Source: Terriglobia bacterium (lineage in GTDB: Bacteria; Acidobacteriota; Terriglobia; Acidiferrales; UBA7541). Taken from it: a stretch of 44,035 nucleotides of DNA. This document shows positions 35,701 through 43,237 of this stretch, in pieces. Numbering within the stretch: position 1 is the stretch's first letter; every line of letters begins with the position of its first letter. Both the position numbers and the translations under genes were made by a program. Below the pieces are notes generated by a model. It worked only from the letters and a program-made list of their open reading frames with translations. It ran no database searches and had not been told where the DNA came from. The DNA lies in NCBI GenBank assembly GCA_020073375.1, contig JAIQFG010000037.1, positions 1 to 44,035 on the forward strand, read 5' to 3'.

Positions 35701-36489
35701 AATTGGAATAGCCTCACGGTTCCGCCCGACAGCACCAACCCGCGTTTCCTGTACGGCAGCAGCGCCTTCGACATCCGCCACCGTTTTACTTTCTCCTTGA
35801 GCTATGACATTCCGGGCGTTAAGACGTTTGGGCAACTCCTGGAAGGCTGGTCGCTCAATTCGATCATTACCCTGCAAACTGGGCAACCCTGGCAACCTCA
35901 GGACACTTCGAATGACTTCGCTGGAGACGGACAGATCAGCTCTCTCGCTAGCTATGGTCAGACGTGGAATTTTTTTGGCAATCCCACCGACTACACCTCC
36001 GGTCCCAGCGCGATTCCGTTCTTTCTCACCGGAACCCCGCCGGGGTCTGATCCACTCGGGCCTACTGACCCCGCTTACGCGATCAACAATGCCGCGTGTA
36101 AGGCGCAGGCGGCTACCAGTCTGCTCCAATCTTTTGGTTGCTTCCAAAGGGGGTCGTCCGTGCTCGTGCCTCCGGCGCTGGGAACGATCGGAAATGCGGG
36201 CCCCGGCCTCTTCCGCGACTCCGGCTTCCGCAACTGGGATTTCTCGGTCACCAAAGTCTGGAAAATCCGGGAGCGCCTGTCAACGCAGTTCCGGGCCGAG
36301 ATCTTTAACATCCTGAACCATCCGACATTCGCCAACACCGGAGGTCCGGCCGCTCCCGGCTGGAACGATCCTTCCGCCCCTACCAACTTCGGCTGCGGTT
36401 GCGGCACCCCCGATCAGGTGTCTCCCAACCCGGTCCTCGGCACGGGCGGAAATCGCTCGGTCCAGTTGGGTCTGAAGATACTCTGGTAA
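32734..36489 (+). CDS. TonB-dependent receptor, Oar-like, with carboxypeptidase regulatory-like domain
   Basis: A 1251-residue outer membrane receptor. After an N-terminal signal segment (about 32-52, ending FSQ) come a carboxypeptidase-regulatory-like domain (about 55-135), a plug with PLNGRNFVNLLTLRPG (about 178-193), and a long beta barrel ending in the aromatic residue W (VQLGLKILW). This is the size and layout of the Oar-like receptors expanded in Acidobacteriota and used for large or poorly soluble nutrients. ATG 32734 follows GAAGGGG. The gene has its own promoter and terminator and no obvious SusD-like partner. The ligand is unknown. Confidence 0.92.
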   Translation: MNGSTLAVNRARNLPGAWFLGMFVSKSRVNRVERLLAVAVVLLFASVSVFSQANLGRISGAINDQTGGAMAGATVTVTDTERGVTRTLTTDDAGAYNAPNLTPGTYTVRAEAKGFKTIQRENILIEVGKELRVDLTLQPGEQQQTITVTEAIPLVETTNATLGGTLSNETITQLPLNGRNFVNLLTLRPGMQVYLGGGTYTRSANGTRADDIGYLIDGLSADEGYTGQSVLNAPIAAGDASSSLPIDAIQEFNTEQNPKAEFGWKPGSIVNAGLKSGTNTLHGSAFAFGRTDALDARNFFNPVSSPACNAVPTQCNEAPHALEQFGASLGGAIKKDKLFYFVNYEGQRYTAGQVLAASTPVTCAGGSAGCLLTSTNTTKSIIDACNSVNNAHILSSAALPVTPLSALISGLTFSTTPNSCAIRPPNYTPGASESFFPTNNGALAASSNNVVLNLQSINQQDNGVAKIDYHINDKNQITGMYFRGQGGGTWADSAAEPGIPGTTGSPWQSLLFGYIQMGSGAWSYIPTSTVVNEFRVGYTHFRQPYLSVDNAVNPLAYGINTGITDPRFFGFPRLNIQGFGIGFGGNWPKIRGPNGSLQFLDHFSILHGNHSFKFGGELVQNTATGFITANGKARLRFKNLSQFLQGVLASSGGQTTVEAGDPTRHYSNGQYAAFFQDDWRVTPRVTVNLGIRYELISVVKERNDLEGNFDPNSPSGVVQVGFQTTTPFNGDHNNFSPRVGLAWDVRGNGKTVIRAGGSLMYEALPIATFSDIANSLGLSLEPTAATKIYCSTIACGAGSTQIVQAGVGTSGVAQVVVAGTNGLNAGWQAQTAACLFNTGCGSVIPASVISVQCGDGRLVPGQATPDPSPCNIGAADRNLRTPYVSTWTVNVQQAITNNLSVQAAYVGTHGTKLIGFQDINQPPLSAAGFSQQARPFYSKFPFLGEIAKLGNIDFSNYNALQVTATERASHGLSFVAGYTWSHALGEASSNWNSLTVPPDSTNPRFLYGSSAFDIRHRFTFSLSYDIPGVKTFGQLLEGWSLNSIITLQTGQPWQPQDTSNDFAGDGQISSLASYGQTWNFFGNPTDYTSGPSAIPFFLTGTPPGSDPLGPTDPAYAINNAACKAQAATSLLQSFGCFQRGSSVLVPPALGTIGNAGPGLFRDSGFRNWDFSVTKVWKIRERLSTQFRAEIFNILNHPTFANTGGPAAPGWNDPSAPTNFGCGCGTPDQVSPNPVLGTGGNRSVQLGLKILW

Positions 36490-36518
36490 TCTCCGCTGAC
36501 CGATGGTGACCGATCCAT

Positions 36519-36551
36519 CCGGCAGGCGCCCCGCGGCGCCTGCCGGCTTTT
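36519..36551 (+). terminator. Intrinsic terminator of the TonB receptor gene
   Basis: CCGGCAGGCGCC (36519-36530) and GGCGCCTGCCGG (36535-36546) pair perfectly over 12 bp around a CCGC loop, followed by CTTTTC. It lies 30 bases after the stop codon. This is the clearest Rho-independent terminator in the window. Confidence 0.88.
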
Positions 36552-37011
36552 CGAAAGCCGTTCCAGGCATTTGAGCGCCAGCCTCCCAGTTTCCCCGCTG
36601 CCCGCACAATCGCTGGAGGTCTCCAGTTTGCGAGAGCCGTAGGTTGAGGGAAGGTTTGAGTAGCACAGGCACTCTTGCCTGTGTGATCTTGTAACATTCG
36701 CCATAAGTGAGCAGGCAAGCGTGCCAATATCACGCGGCTATTTCCGCAACCCGTTCAGCCGCTGGCCGGTGGAATTAAAGTTGTCACCTGGGCCAAACAG
36801 GTATAAAAGCAGAATTTCGGTTTGCGCGCGTGAAGCAAAGCGAAGGCATCGACAGGTGGCGGAAAAAATTCTCTCGTGCGTCATTCCGGGCGTGGCGGGA
36901 ATCTCTCCGGAGTTTAATGGAATGAGAGTTTCCTCGCGAATTGCACGTCCCTGCATTGCGACGTTTCAATTTTGTCCGCTGCCTGAGTCAAGACCATCAA
37001 GGGAGAAAGAT
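36552..37011. other. Intergenic region with repeats before the GlcG/HbpS-like gene
   Basis: About 460 bases without a convincing gene. It contains the TAGCACAG-family hairpin at 36664-36683 and, near 36880-36910, a piece reading GTCATTCCGGGCGTGG followed by GGGAATCTC that resembles the CATTCCG repeat family. The frame of the next gene stays open back to 36721, but with no site or conserved residues there. Confidence 0.5.
36664..36683. repeat. Second TAGCACAG-family hairpin
   Basis: CACAGGCA-CTCT-TGCCTGTG, a perfect 8-bp stem with the same CTCT loop as the copy at 26698-26717; both are preceded by GTAG. The two copies differ by a compensating C/G exchange in the stem, which preserves pairing. 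Confidence 0.75.
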
Positions 37012-37632
37012 ATGACCAGACAACTGCATTCCTTTCGCATTGCCATGATCCTCCTGTTGGCAGGGAGTTGCGCCGCCGCGACGGCGGACGGCTGGGCGCA
37101 AGGCGCCTCCAACCTGCCGCTGGAGAAGGCCATAATTTCCAGCGAAGCTGCCGCCAACGCTCTCACCAGGGACGAAATCTCCGTGGATACGGCCGAAAAA
37201 ATCGGCAAAGCCTGCGTGGAGTTCGCCAGGCAAAACAAAATGGCCATCACCGTCTCCATCATCAGCCCATCCGGAAACATCGTCTACAGCTACCGCATGG
37301 ACGGGCAAAGACCCACCAACATCGACACGGCCCTGTACAAGGCGCAGACCGCGCTCTACAACCGCGCCTCCACCCACGAACTGACCGATCGCACCGACGT
37401 CGAGGGCCGCGTGACTCGCATGCGCATGAATAATTATTACGTTTCGGGAGGCCTGCCCATCATCGTGGACAAGGTGCTCATCGGAGCCATCGGCGTCGGC
37501 GGCGGCGGAATGGACGAGGAATGCGCCAACGCCGGCCTCACCGCTGCGCTGGGACCTCAGCCTCCCTTGCGGCCGCGTCAAGCGCCACCCGCAGGCGCCC
37601 CCGGAGCCCAGCAAAGACCGCCGCAACGGTAA
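37012..37632 (+). CDS. Secreted GlcG/HbpS family heme-binding-like protein
   Basis: A 206-residue exported protein: signal peptide 1-28 (ending GWAQ), a GlcG/HbpS alpha-beta domain (about 32-175), and a Pro/Gln/Arg-rich low-complexity tail. The segments ACVEFARQNKMAITVSI, MDGQRPTNIDTALYKAQTA and IGAIGVGGGGMDEECA are family marks. HbpS binds heme and senses redox stress in Streptomyces; GlcG is linked to glycolate use. Exact role here is unknown. ATG 37012 follows GGGAG by seven bases. It lies upstream of the tRNA gene and is probably monocistronic. Confidence 0.85.
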   Translation: MTRQLHSFRIAMILLLAGSCAAATADGWAQGASNLPLEKAIISSEAAANALTRDEISVDTAEKIGKACVEFARQNKMAITVSIISPSGNIVYSYRMDGQRPTNIDTALYKAQTALYNRASTHELTDRTDVEGRVTRMRMNNYYVSGGLPIIVDKVLIGAIGVGGGGMDEECANAGLTAALGPQPPLRPRQAPPAGAPGAQQRPPQR

Positions 37633-37733
37633 AAAAAAGCAGCCGCGCTCGCCTTAAAAAGACTTGCACGCAAAACCGCGCACAACTCCGCGGCCCGCGT
37701 TTTAAGAATGGCGCCCATGCACGGGAAATTATT

Positions 37734-37810
37734 TGGTGGGCCCGCCAGGATTTGAACCTGGGACCGACGGATTATGAGTCCGCTGCTCTAACCAGCTGAG
37801 CTACAGGCCC
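37734..37810 (-). tRNA. tRNA with CAU anticodon (Ile2 or elongator Met)
   Basis: A complete cloverleaf on the minus strand with encoded CCA. The acceptor stem pairs GGGCCTG with CGGGCCC (one G-U), the D arm includes AGCTCAG, the anticodon loop is CTCATAA with CAT, and the T loop is TTCAAAT. The loop CTCATAA is seen in both lysidine-modified tRNA-Ile2 and elongator Met; I favour Ile2 but cannot decide. The integrase gene ends 30 bases from its 5' end, and its promoter would have to overlap the 3' end of that gene (TATAGT lies about 11 bases before the tRNA). Confidence 0.92.
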
Positions 37811-37839
37811 GTACCGGTAACTATAAGCGAAAACAACAC

Positions 37840-38928
37840 TTACTGCACCATCGTCGACGCTGACTTTTGAGCCTCAACCGCTGGTGTTAGTTTAGTGCTA
37901 ACTGAAACACCAAATGAGGAGCCCATCCGCTCAACTGCAGCGAGCTTGTAATCGGGCGCCACGTGTGCGTATCGCATGACCATAGCGAGCGTCTTGTCCC
38001 GCAGCAACTCTGCCACAGTTCGGAGATCGGCGCCACTCATCACCAGTCGACTGGCAAACGTGTGTCGAAGGCAGTGCCAGGTGAAGCCCTTTATTTTGGC
38101 TGCATTGACCGCATCCTCAAACCAAGAGCGCGAGCTGCATCTTCCCCCACAAACAAATCCACTCTTACCATGTTGCCGATATAAATCGCGGAGGGCCTTC
38201 AACGCAGCAGCATTCAATGGAACATGACTTGTCTGTCCGCCCTTGTCGAGTGGAACCGTGAAGACACGTCGCTCGAAATCGACATCATCCCATCTCGCGC
38301 CGTATTGCTCGCTAAGCCGCAAGCCAGTGTTCAATGCCAAATCGAGTTCAGGTTCGCGCTGTGGGAACTTCTCGCGAATAACCTTGCGCAGTTTCACTTC
38401 TTCTTTGGGGAGTAGAAATCGCACGCGACCACTGCTCTCCGTCCGGTGGCGCGATTGGCGCGCGGGGTTCTCCTTCACCTCACCCGCACGAATAGCGAGG
38501 CGGTATGTCAGGGAGAGTAGTGAGCGATACCGATTCCAGGTACCAGCCTCCCAACTTTTCTCCAACTCGAAATGACACTCGATCTCTTTGGCCGTGATCG
38601 AGTTGGCCGGCCGTTCACCAAACCATTCTTTCAATTTCTTCATTCGCGAGTGGTCAACTTTGGCGCTGCGCTTGTGATCATCGGCGTAGACGAGAGCATC
38701 ATCAGCAATTTTCTTAAAGGGAACGGCGCGCCGCTGTCTCGCCAATAAAGGCATTATGCCGATCTTGGCTTCTTCCCTGCGAATTTTAAGCCGTGCTTCA
38801 GCCGCTTCAAGACTGCCAACCTTTTCGCGGCGGATACAACCCCTCGCGTCTGCGTAACGGATCCACCACGTTCCCGAGCCTGGGATCTTCTCGAACATTC
38901 CACGTGTTTTTGATGAAGCATATATCAT
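37840..38928 (-). CDS. int: Tyrosine recombinase / integrase
   Basis: A 362-residue integrase with an N-terminal arm and SAM-like core-binding region (about 1-165) and a catalytic domain (about 170-335). Catalytic residues: R204 (GLRLSE), H285 and R288 (WHCLRHTF) and the nucleophile Y320 (MRYAHVAP). The usual second His of LGH is replaced (LLRDK, D311), seen by me as a variation worth noting. ATG 38928 follows AGGAG, which overlaps the end of the upstream unknown gene, eleven bases away. It is transcribed toward the tRNA and ends 30 bases from the tRNA 5' end. It presumably catalyses site-specific integration of this element. Confidence 0.93.
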   Translation of the reverse strand: MIYASSKTRGMFEKIPGSGTWWIRYADARGCIRREKVGSLEAAEARLKIRREEAKIGIMPLLARQRRAVPFKKIADDALVYADDHKRSAKVDHSRMKKLKEWFGERPANSITAKEIECHFELEKSWEAGTWNRYRSLLSLTYRLAIRAGEVKENPARQSRHRTESSGRVRFLLPKEEVKLRKVIREKFPQREPELDLALNTGLRLSEQYGARWDDVDFERRVFTVPLDKGGQTSHVPLNAAALKALRDLYRQHGKSGFVCGGRCSSRSWFEDAVNAAKIKGFTWHCLRHTFASRLVMSGADLRTVAELLRDKTLAMVMRYAHVAPDYKLAAVERMGSSFGVSVSTKLTPAVEAQKSASTMVQ

Positions 38929-38939
38929 TGACTAGGCTC

Positions 38940-39782
38940 CTATTCTCGCGGCTCGCGCAATATGCGGTCTTTCTCATCTCGGTATAAGTTCCACCATTGA
39001 CTTGAACCTCTTTCACGCTCAACTGCGATCAAATATTTCATTCCCTGTTTCCTAAATTGCGGCATTGAACGCCACATCGCATCTTCCTCGAAGGATTCAC
39101 TGATTTCGCGAGCATTGGGTAACGATAGACGCGCGAGTCTCTTCGTTGCCGTTGCGGGCGCTATGTCTTGCATGAATCCGGATAACACCTTCGCAAAGAA
39201 ATAAATCCGCTTTTCATCGCTGCGCGGGCGGTTGCTCCTCGGGTAATTGTGAAGTTTTTTTGCCCTTAGGAAATCTCTCGCATGAGAGTGCAGTACTCCC
39301 CAATGCATCGTGGGAATTATTTTCCCGATTTGAAGCGCAAGTTGCCGGACCTCAGAAGCTGAAGAGACGTTCTTTAGTCGTTTCCACAATTCCGGGTTCC
39401 CCGGCACCGGCGGAGTGAAGACAAAATCTTTCTTGCCCTTGAGGAGCTTTCGTGCGTCTTCGCCCTTCCCCGGCGTGACAGTTCCCACGACCACGACTTC
39501 AATGTTCCCACCTGAGCGCGATAGCCCTACTTGTCTTCGCGCTGATTGCACGAATAAGCCATCGAAGTGAAGCGGGTCCATTATCCGTGACTGTCGAGAT
39601 GGTTTTCTGGGCGCATTAGATTTAATCTTTGCCAAATAGCCGGGGACACCATCCCTCAGGTAGTGCAAATGCAAATTGATCACGTGCGCCTGCGCCGTCA
39701 ACCAGCCAAGGTTAATTCCATCGCGCCCTGGGACCCCGAGATTGGCCCCTTTGTTTCGTTTCGGTTTTGGACCTGGTTTCAT
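38940..39782 (-). CDS. Hypothetical protein in the integrase operon
   Basis: A 280-residue protein I do not recognise. The N-terminus is very basic (MKPGPKPKRNKG), as in some DNA-binding proteins, and the middle contains GNIEVVVVGTVTPGKGEDARKL, perhaps a nucleotide- or nucleic-acid-binding beta strand, and a helix-rich C-terminal half. No signal or membrane segment. It ends eleven bases before the integrase start, so both form an operon. An ATCTAA palindrome covers the start codon and suggests autoregulation. It may be an accessory recombination, repressor or mobilisation protein; none can be supported. Confidence 0.6.
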   Translation of the reverse strand: MKPGPKPKRNKGANLGVPGRDGINLGWLTAQAHVINLHLHYLRDGVPGYLAKIKSNAPRKPSRQSRIMDPLHFDGLFVQSARRQVGLSRSGGNIEVVVVGTVTPGKGEDARKLLKGKKDFVFTPPVPGNPELWKRLKNVSSASEVRQLALQIGKIIPTMHWGVLHSHARDFLRAKKLHNYPRSNRPRSDEKRIYFFAKVLSGFMQDIAPATATKRLARLSLPNAREISESFEEDAMWRSMPQFRKQGMKYLIAVERERGSSQWWNLYRDEKDRILREPRE

Positions 39783-39860
39783 TAGATAATCTAATAATCT
39801 AAGTTTCCTTGACTGTATAACACGCAGTGCGCTTCAATGCAATCCGTGAGGTGCAAATAG
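39782..39860. promoter_or_regulatory. Divergent control region with ATCTAA operator
   Basis: TTAGATAATCTAA (39782-39794) is a 6-bp inverted repeat around one base, followed directly by a further ATCTAA half-site (to 39802). It covers the ATG of the leftward gene. On the minus strand TTGCAT, a 17-base spacer and TATACA form a possible promoter whose start site would fall at the repeat. The rightward excisionase gene begins at 39861. The layout is that of an autoregulated lysogeny-type switch. Confidence 0.5.
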
Positions 39861-40067
39861 ATGCAAAGCGAAAAGCTTGCAGTGAGCCGGTTCGAGGCCG
39901 CAAAGATGCTCTCGATATCTCTGCGCACGTTGGATTCACTTCTGGCAAGAGGCGAACTGCGCGGGAAGCGAGTGGGGAGACGCATCCTATTTCCTCTTGA
40001 GGAGCTTTATCGATTCTTGAAACGGGACCATCCTTCACCGGAGAAATCTCGTGCTCCTCAAGGCTGA
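39861..40067 (+). CDS. Excisionase-family HTH protein
   Basis: A 68-residue winged-helix/MerR-like DNA-binding protein: LAVSRFEAAKMLSISLRTLD is the helix-turn-helix, followed by GELRGKRVGRRILFPLEEL, the wing typical of the excisionase/AlpA group. ATG 39861 follows GAGGTG at seven bases. Its last 17 bases overlap the start of the replication gene, indicating coupling. It may act as a recombination directionality factor for the integrase or as a transcriptional switch at the adjacent operator. Confidence 0.82.
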   Translation: MQSEKLAVSRFEAAKMLSISLRTLDSLLARGELRGKRVGRRILFPLEELYRFLKRDHPSPEKSRAPQG

Positions 40068-42399
40068 GACGAACGCCCCGCTCGATGCGGCGCGTGCATA
40101 CATCCGGAGAGGTCTGGTCGTCATCCCGATTCCGCGTGGCGAAAAGAGGCCCCGCATTTCTGGATGGCAGAATTTGCGCCTCGGCGAAGCCGATCTTCCA
40201 ACCATGTTTTCTGGCAGTGAGAACGTTGGAGTAATCTTGGGCCAGGTCAGCGGATACTTGATCGACGTTGATCTTGACTGCACCGAAGCTCTTGCTTGCG
40301 CTGATTACTTCTTGCCGAATACATCCAGTGTCTTTGGCCGTGCATCGAAGCCGCGCTCCCACCGTCTGTATCGCGTTTCACCGTCGCCCCATTACTTGAA
40401 GTTTGAAGATCCACGCCGTGGAAGAAGTGTTTCCGGGAACACTATTATCGAGCTTCGTCAGGATGGACATCAAACTCTTTTCCCGCCAAGCGAAGCCGAT
40501 GGTGAGATCCGGGTATGGTGCCAGGATGGCGATCCACCTCTGGTTGATGAAGCCATCCTCTCACGCGCAGTCGCACGTTTGGCTGCAGCTAGCTTGCTAG
40601 TGCGCTATTGGCCAGAAAGCGGCCGTCATGAAGCGCGGATGGCTCTGGGTGGAGGTTTGGCGCGGGCAGGGTGGTCTGAAGATGACGTCATTGCGTTCGT
40701 GCAGAATGTCGTGCAAGTTGCTCAACCTGACGACCATGAAGCCTACGGAAAAGTCATAGGGGACACCCATGCTGCTTTTAGGAAATTACGCGTCGGAGAG
40801 CCGATTACGGGCATACCCAGGCTGGCTGGACTTGTGGGCGAGATGGTTGGCCAGCGTGTGCGGGAGTGGCTTGATCTGGATGATGCTCGTAAGCACGAAA
40901 AGAGAGATTGTATGTCGCGGCCGAACCCAACAGATGATTGGCGGAAGCCCGAACAAATTAACTGCGAACTGCCACCTGTCGAAGCGTTTTCCCAAGACCT
41001 TCTTCCAATTTCATTTCGCTCTTTAGCCCAGGATGTGGCCGACCGTATGCAAGTCCCGATTGACTATCCAGCTATAGCAATGGTGCTCTGTCTTGCTGGT
41101 GTTGTTAATCGTAGAGCATGTGTTCAGCCAAAGGTAAACGACTCGGGGTGGCTGGTTGTACCGAATCTTTGGGGTGGCATTATCGCCCCACCGGGATTCA
41201 TGAAGTCCCCTGTCATCCAGTGCGCTATCCGCCCCCTGAATCAAATTCAAACCGATTGGCGACAGGAATACGAAGACGCGCAAAAGAACTACGCGATAGC
41301 GAAGGAAGAATACGAACTGCGATGTGCAGCTTGGAAAGAACAATACAAGGCAAGCTCCAAAAAAAAGACACCGATACCCATCAGACCTGACGACGAACCC
41401 GAACAATCGAAGCTACGGAGGCTGATCGTGAATGACGCTACTTTCGAGGCGCTTCATCAAACAATGAGCGAGAATCCGGCCGGGATCTTTGTTATCCGGG
41501 ATGAACTCACTGGTTGGTGGAGCACATTGGATCGCGCGGGGAGGGAAGGCGAACGTGCATTTTGTCTGCAAGCTTGGAATGGGGATACCGGCCACATCAT
41601 AGACCGAATCGGACGCGGCACAATCTACGTCGAGGCCTGTTGTATGTCCATGCTGGGCGGAATTCAACCGGGCCGACTGCGATCCTACATGGTCGATGCT
41701 CTGGAAGACGGACCGAGCAACGACGGATTGATTCAGCGGTTTCAATTGCTAGTGTGGCCAAATACCAATCCGGGATGGACATATGTGGACCGACCACCTG
41801 ATGCTGCTTCAGAACAGCAAGTGGAGCAGGTCTTTCGCAAGCTTGTGCAGTTAAACGTGGAAAGCCCGAAAGTGCTTCATTTCTCAACTGAAGCGCAAGA
41901 ACTCTTCGTCGCCTGGCTCGAGGAGCTAGAGAGGAAGGTGCGCAGCGACGACATCCACCCGGCTCTAGTTTCACATCTGAGCAAATACCGGAAACTGATG
42001 CCTTCACTTGCCCTTCTCTTTGAGTTGGCAGAATGGGCGGCCGGAAATAGCCCGGCTGAGACGATTTCAATGGAGAACGCTCGGAAGGCAGTTGCATGGT
42101 GCAAATACCTTGAATCGCATGCGCGGCGGGTTTACTCCTGTGTGGTCACACCTCAATTGCGGGCGGCACGGGACCTCGCGGACAAGCTCAAGAAACGGAA
42201 AATAGGAACGGAAGGCTCCTTTTCATGTAGGGAGGTGTACCTGAAGGGGTGGACCGGTTTGGACACGCCCGAAGCAGTAAAGTTGGCAGCTGAAGTTCTT
42301 CAGGATGCGGGATGGCTAATGGAAATGCCCGGTGAACCAAGGCCCCTTGGCGGGCGGCCGTCGAATCGCTACATGGTGAATCCCAGGATATGGGAATGA
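40051..42399 (+). CDS. Primase-polymerase / DUF3987 replication protein
   Basis: A 782-residue protein. Residues about 10-180 are a bifunctional DNA primase/polymerase domain with the metal-binding motif DVDLD (72-76), SHRLYR (103-108) and ELRQDGHQTLFPPS (134-147). Residues about 310-690 are DUF3987, a helicase-like region with a P-loop-like APPGFMKSP and a Walker B-like FVIRDELTGWW. The C-terminal about 80 residues look like a winged helix that could bind the origin (DLADKLKKRKIG, VYLKGW). GTG 40051 follows GGAG at eight bases and overlaps the excisionase gene. It should initiate or prime replication of the element in its excised state. Confidence 0.9.
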   Translation: MLLKAETNAPLDAARAYIRRGLVVIPIPRGEKRPRISGWQNLRLGEADLPTMFSGSENVGVILGQVSGYLIDVDLDCTEALACADYFLPNTSSVFGRASKPRSHRLYRVSPSPHYLKFEDPRRGRSVSGNTIIELRQDGHQTLFPPSEADGEIRVWCQDGDPPLVDEAILSRAVARLAAASLLVRYWPESGRHEARMALGGGLARAGWSEDDVIAFVQNVVQVAQPDDHEAYGKVIGDTHAAFRKLRVGEPITGIPRLAGLVGEMVGQRVREWLDLDDARKHEKRDCMSRPNPTDDWRKPEQINCELPPVEAFSQDLLPISFRSLAQDVADRMQVPIDYPAIAMVLCLAGVVNRRACVQPKVNDSGWLVVPNLWGGIIAPPGFMKSPVIQCAIRPLNQIQTDWRQEYEDAQKNYAIAKEEYELRCAAWKEQYKASSKKKTPIPIRPDDEPEQSKLRRLIVNDATFEALHQTMSENPAGIFVIRDELTGWWSTLDRAGREGERAFCLQAWNGDTGHIIDRIGRGTIYVEACCMSMLGGIQPGRLRSYMVDALEDGPSNDGLIQRFQLLVWPNTNPGWTYVDRPPDAASEQQVEQVFRKLVQLNVESPKVLHFSTEAQELFVAWLEELERKVRSDDIHPALVSHLSKYRKLMPSLALLFELAEWAAGNSPAETISMENARKAVAWCKYLESHARRVYSCVVTPQLRAARDLADKLKKRKIGTEGSFSCREVYLKGWTGLDTPEAVKLAAEVLQDAGWLMEMPGEPRPLGGRPSNRYMVNPRIWE

Positions 42400-42482
42400 A
42401 TCCTTTCACTTCCAAGTCGGCCGCCCAACTTTGTCTGGGAGCCAGCAGACATTGATAGCCAAGCTGGCCTCAAAAGGAGCGA

Positions 42483-42668
42483 ATGGTGACAGATTCTGCA
42501 GAGCATGACCCTACAGAACCATCAATACTAGGTTTGGGAGGTTTTGTAGGTCCTTCCCTAACAGCTTTTTGCATTACGCGCAGACCCCTCGCCGCCATCT
42601 GGAATTTGAACCTTACCCGATCCCAGATTGCGAGTAACCCGCGAGGCTCCGAAGCGATCCACACATAA
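42483..42668 (+). CDS. Small hypothetical protein of the element
   Basis: A frame of 61 codons 83 bases after the replication gene. AAGGAG precedes ATG 42483 by three bases and the adjacent GTG 42486 by six, so translation is plausible, probably from GTG. The product has a Pro/Glu-rich start (HDPTEPS) then GLGGFVGPSL, and a polar end. I do not know a family. A minus-strand frame over the same bases lacks a ribosome binding site. Confidence 0.4.
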   Translation: MVTDSAEHDPTEPSILGLGGFVGPSLTAFCITRRPLAAIWNLNLTRSQIASNPRGSEAIHT

Positions 42669-42730
42669 CTGATGGTCCCAGATTGAAAGTCATCGCTGGG
42701 ACCGATGCAGACGAAGCGAAAGAGGCCACA

Positions 42731-43237
42731 ATGAGCCAAACAAGAAGGACGACTCTTTCAGTCGGTGAAGCGGCGAGGAGGCTTGATGTGTCTCCAGACA
42801 CTATTCGGAACTATTGCGAACGAGATTGGCTGCATTGCATTCGTTCGCGCGGAAACCACCGCCGCATCACGCTTCGGTCAATCGAATCATTCGAGGCGCA
42901 GCGCGGACCCAACCAGCCTAGCGCAAAACCGACCATAACCCCTTCGATCACTTTGCCAGCAGTGGATGAGGAATTCGAGATCTACTACCTGGGAAACCAA
43001 GACTATCCGAACAACATTGAGGCCGGTTTCATCTGTAACGCGAGCTTCTTCAGCAGAATATGGACAGGCATGACCCCCTCTTCTATCTTAACGTACGTGG
43101 CGGGTCAGTTTGGGGGTGGGGAATATCGAATTGTTCGAGTCTTGGACGGCGAAGTTGTGTCTGAACGGACGATTTATGTCCCAGGACCGACCAAGGACGA
43201 CGTGCACATAATCAGAGAGGTTACTCTCGATACCTGA
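42731..43237 (+). CDS. MerR/excisionase-type HTH protein with extra C-terminal domain
   Basis: A 168-residue protein. Residues about 9-52 are a MerR-type helix-turn-helix (LSVGEAARRLDVSPDTIRNY) with a wing (RGNHRRITLRSIESF). After a Pro/Thr linker, residues about 75-168 form an unrecognised beta-rich domain (EFEIYYLGNQDYPNNIEAG, PSSILTYVAGQFGGGEYRI). ATG 42731 follows GAGG at six bases. It may regulate the element with an attached effector or partner-binding domain. A hairpin CCTCGAA/TTTCGAGG just past the stop could terminate it. Confidence 0.7.
   Translation: MSQTRRTTLSVGEAARRLDVSPDTIRNYCERDWLHCIRSRGNHRRITLRSIESFEAQRGPNQPSAKPTITPSITLPAVDEEFEIYYLGNQDYPNNIEAGFICNASFFSRIWTGMTPSSILTYVAGQFGGGEYRIVRVLDGEVVSERTIYVPGPTKDDVHIIREVTLDT

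Noticed and set aside
40051..42399. Element as a complete prophage
   Set aside because: No capsid, terminase, portal, tail or lysis gene is visible in the part of the element within the window.
42470..42739. Minus-strand small protein in the gap before the HTH gene
   Set aside because: Overlaps the plus-strand small frame that has a Shine-Dalgarno sequence; this one does not and would run against the operon.
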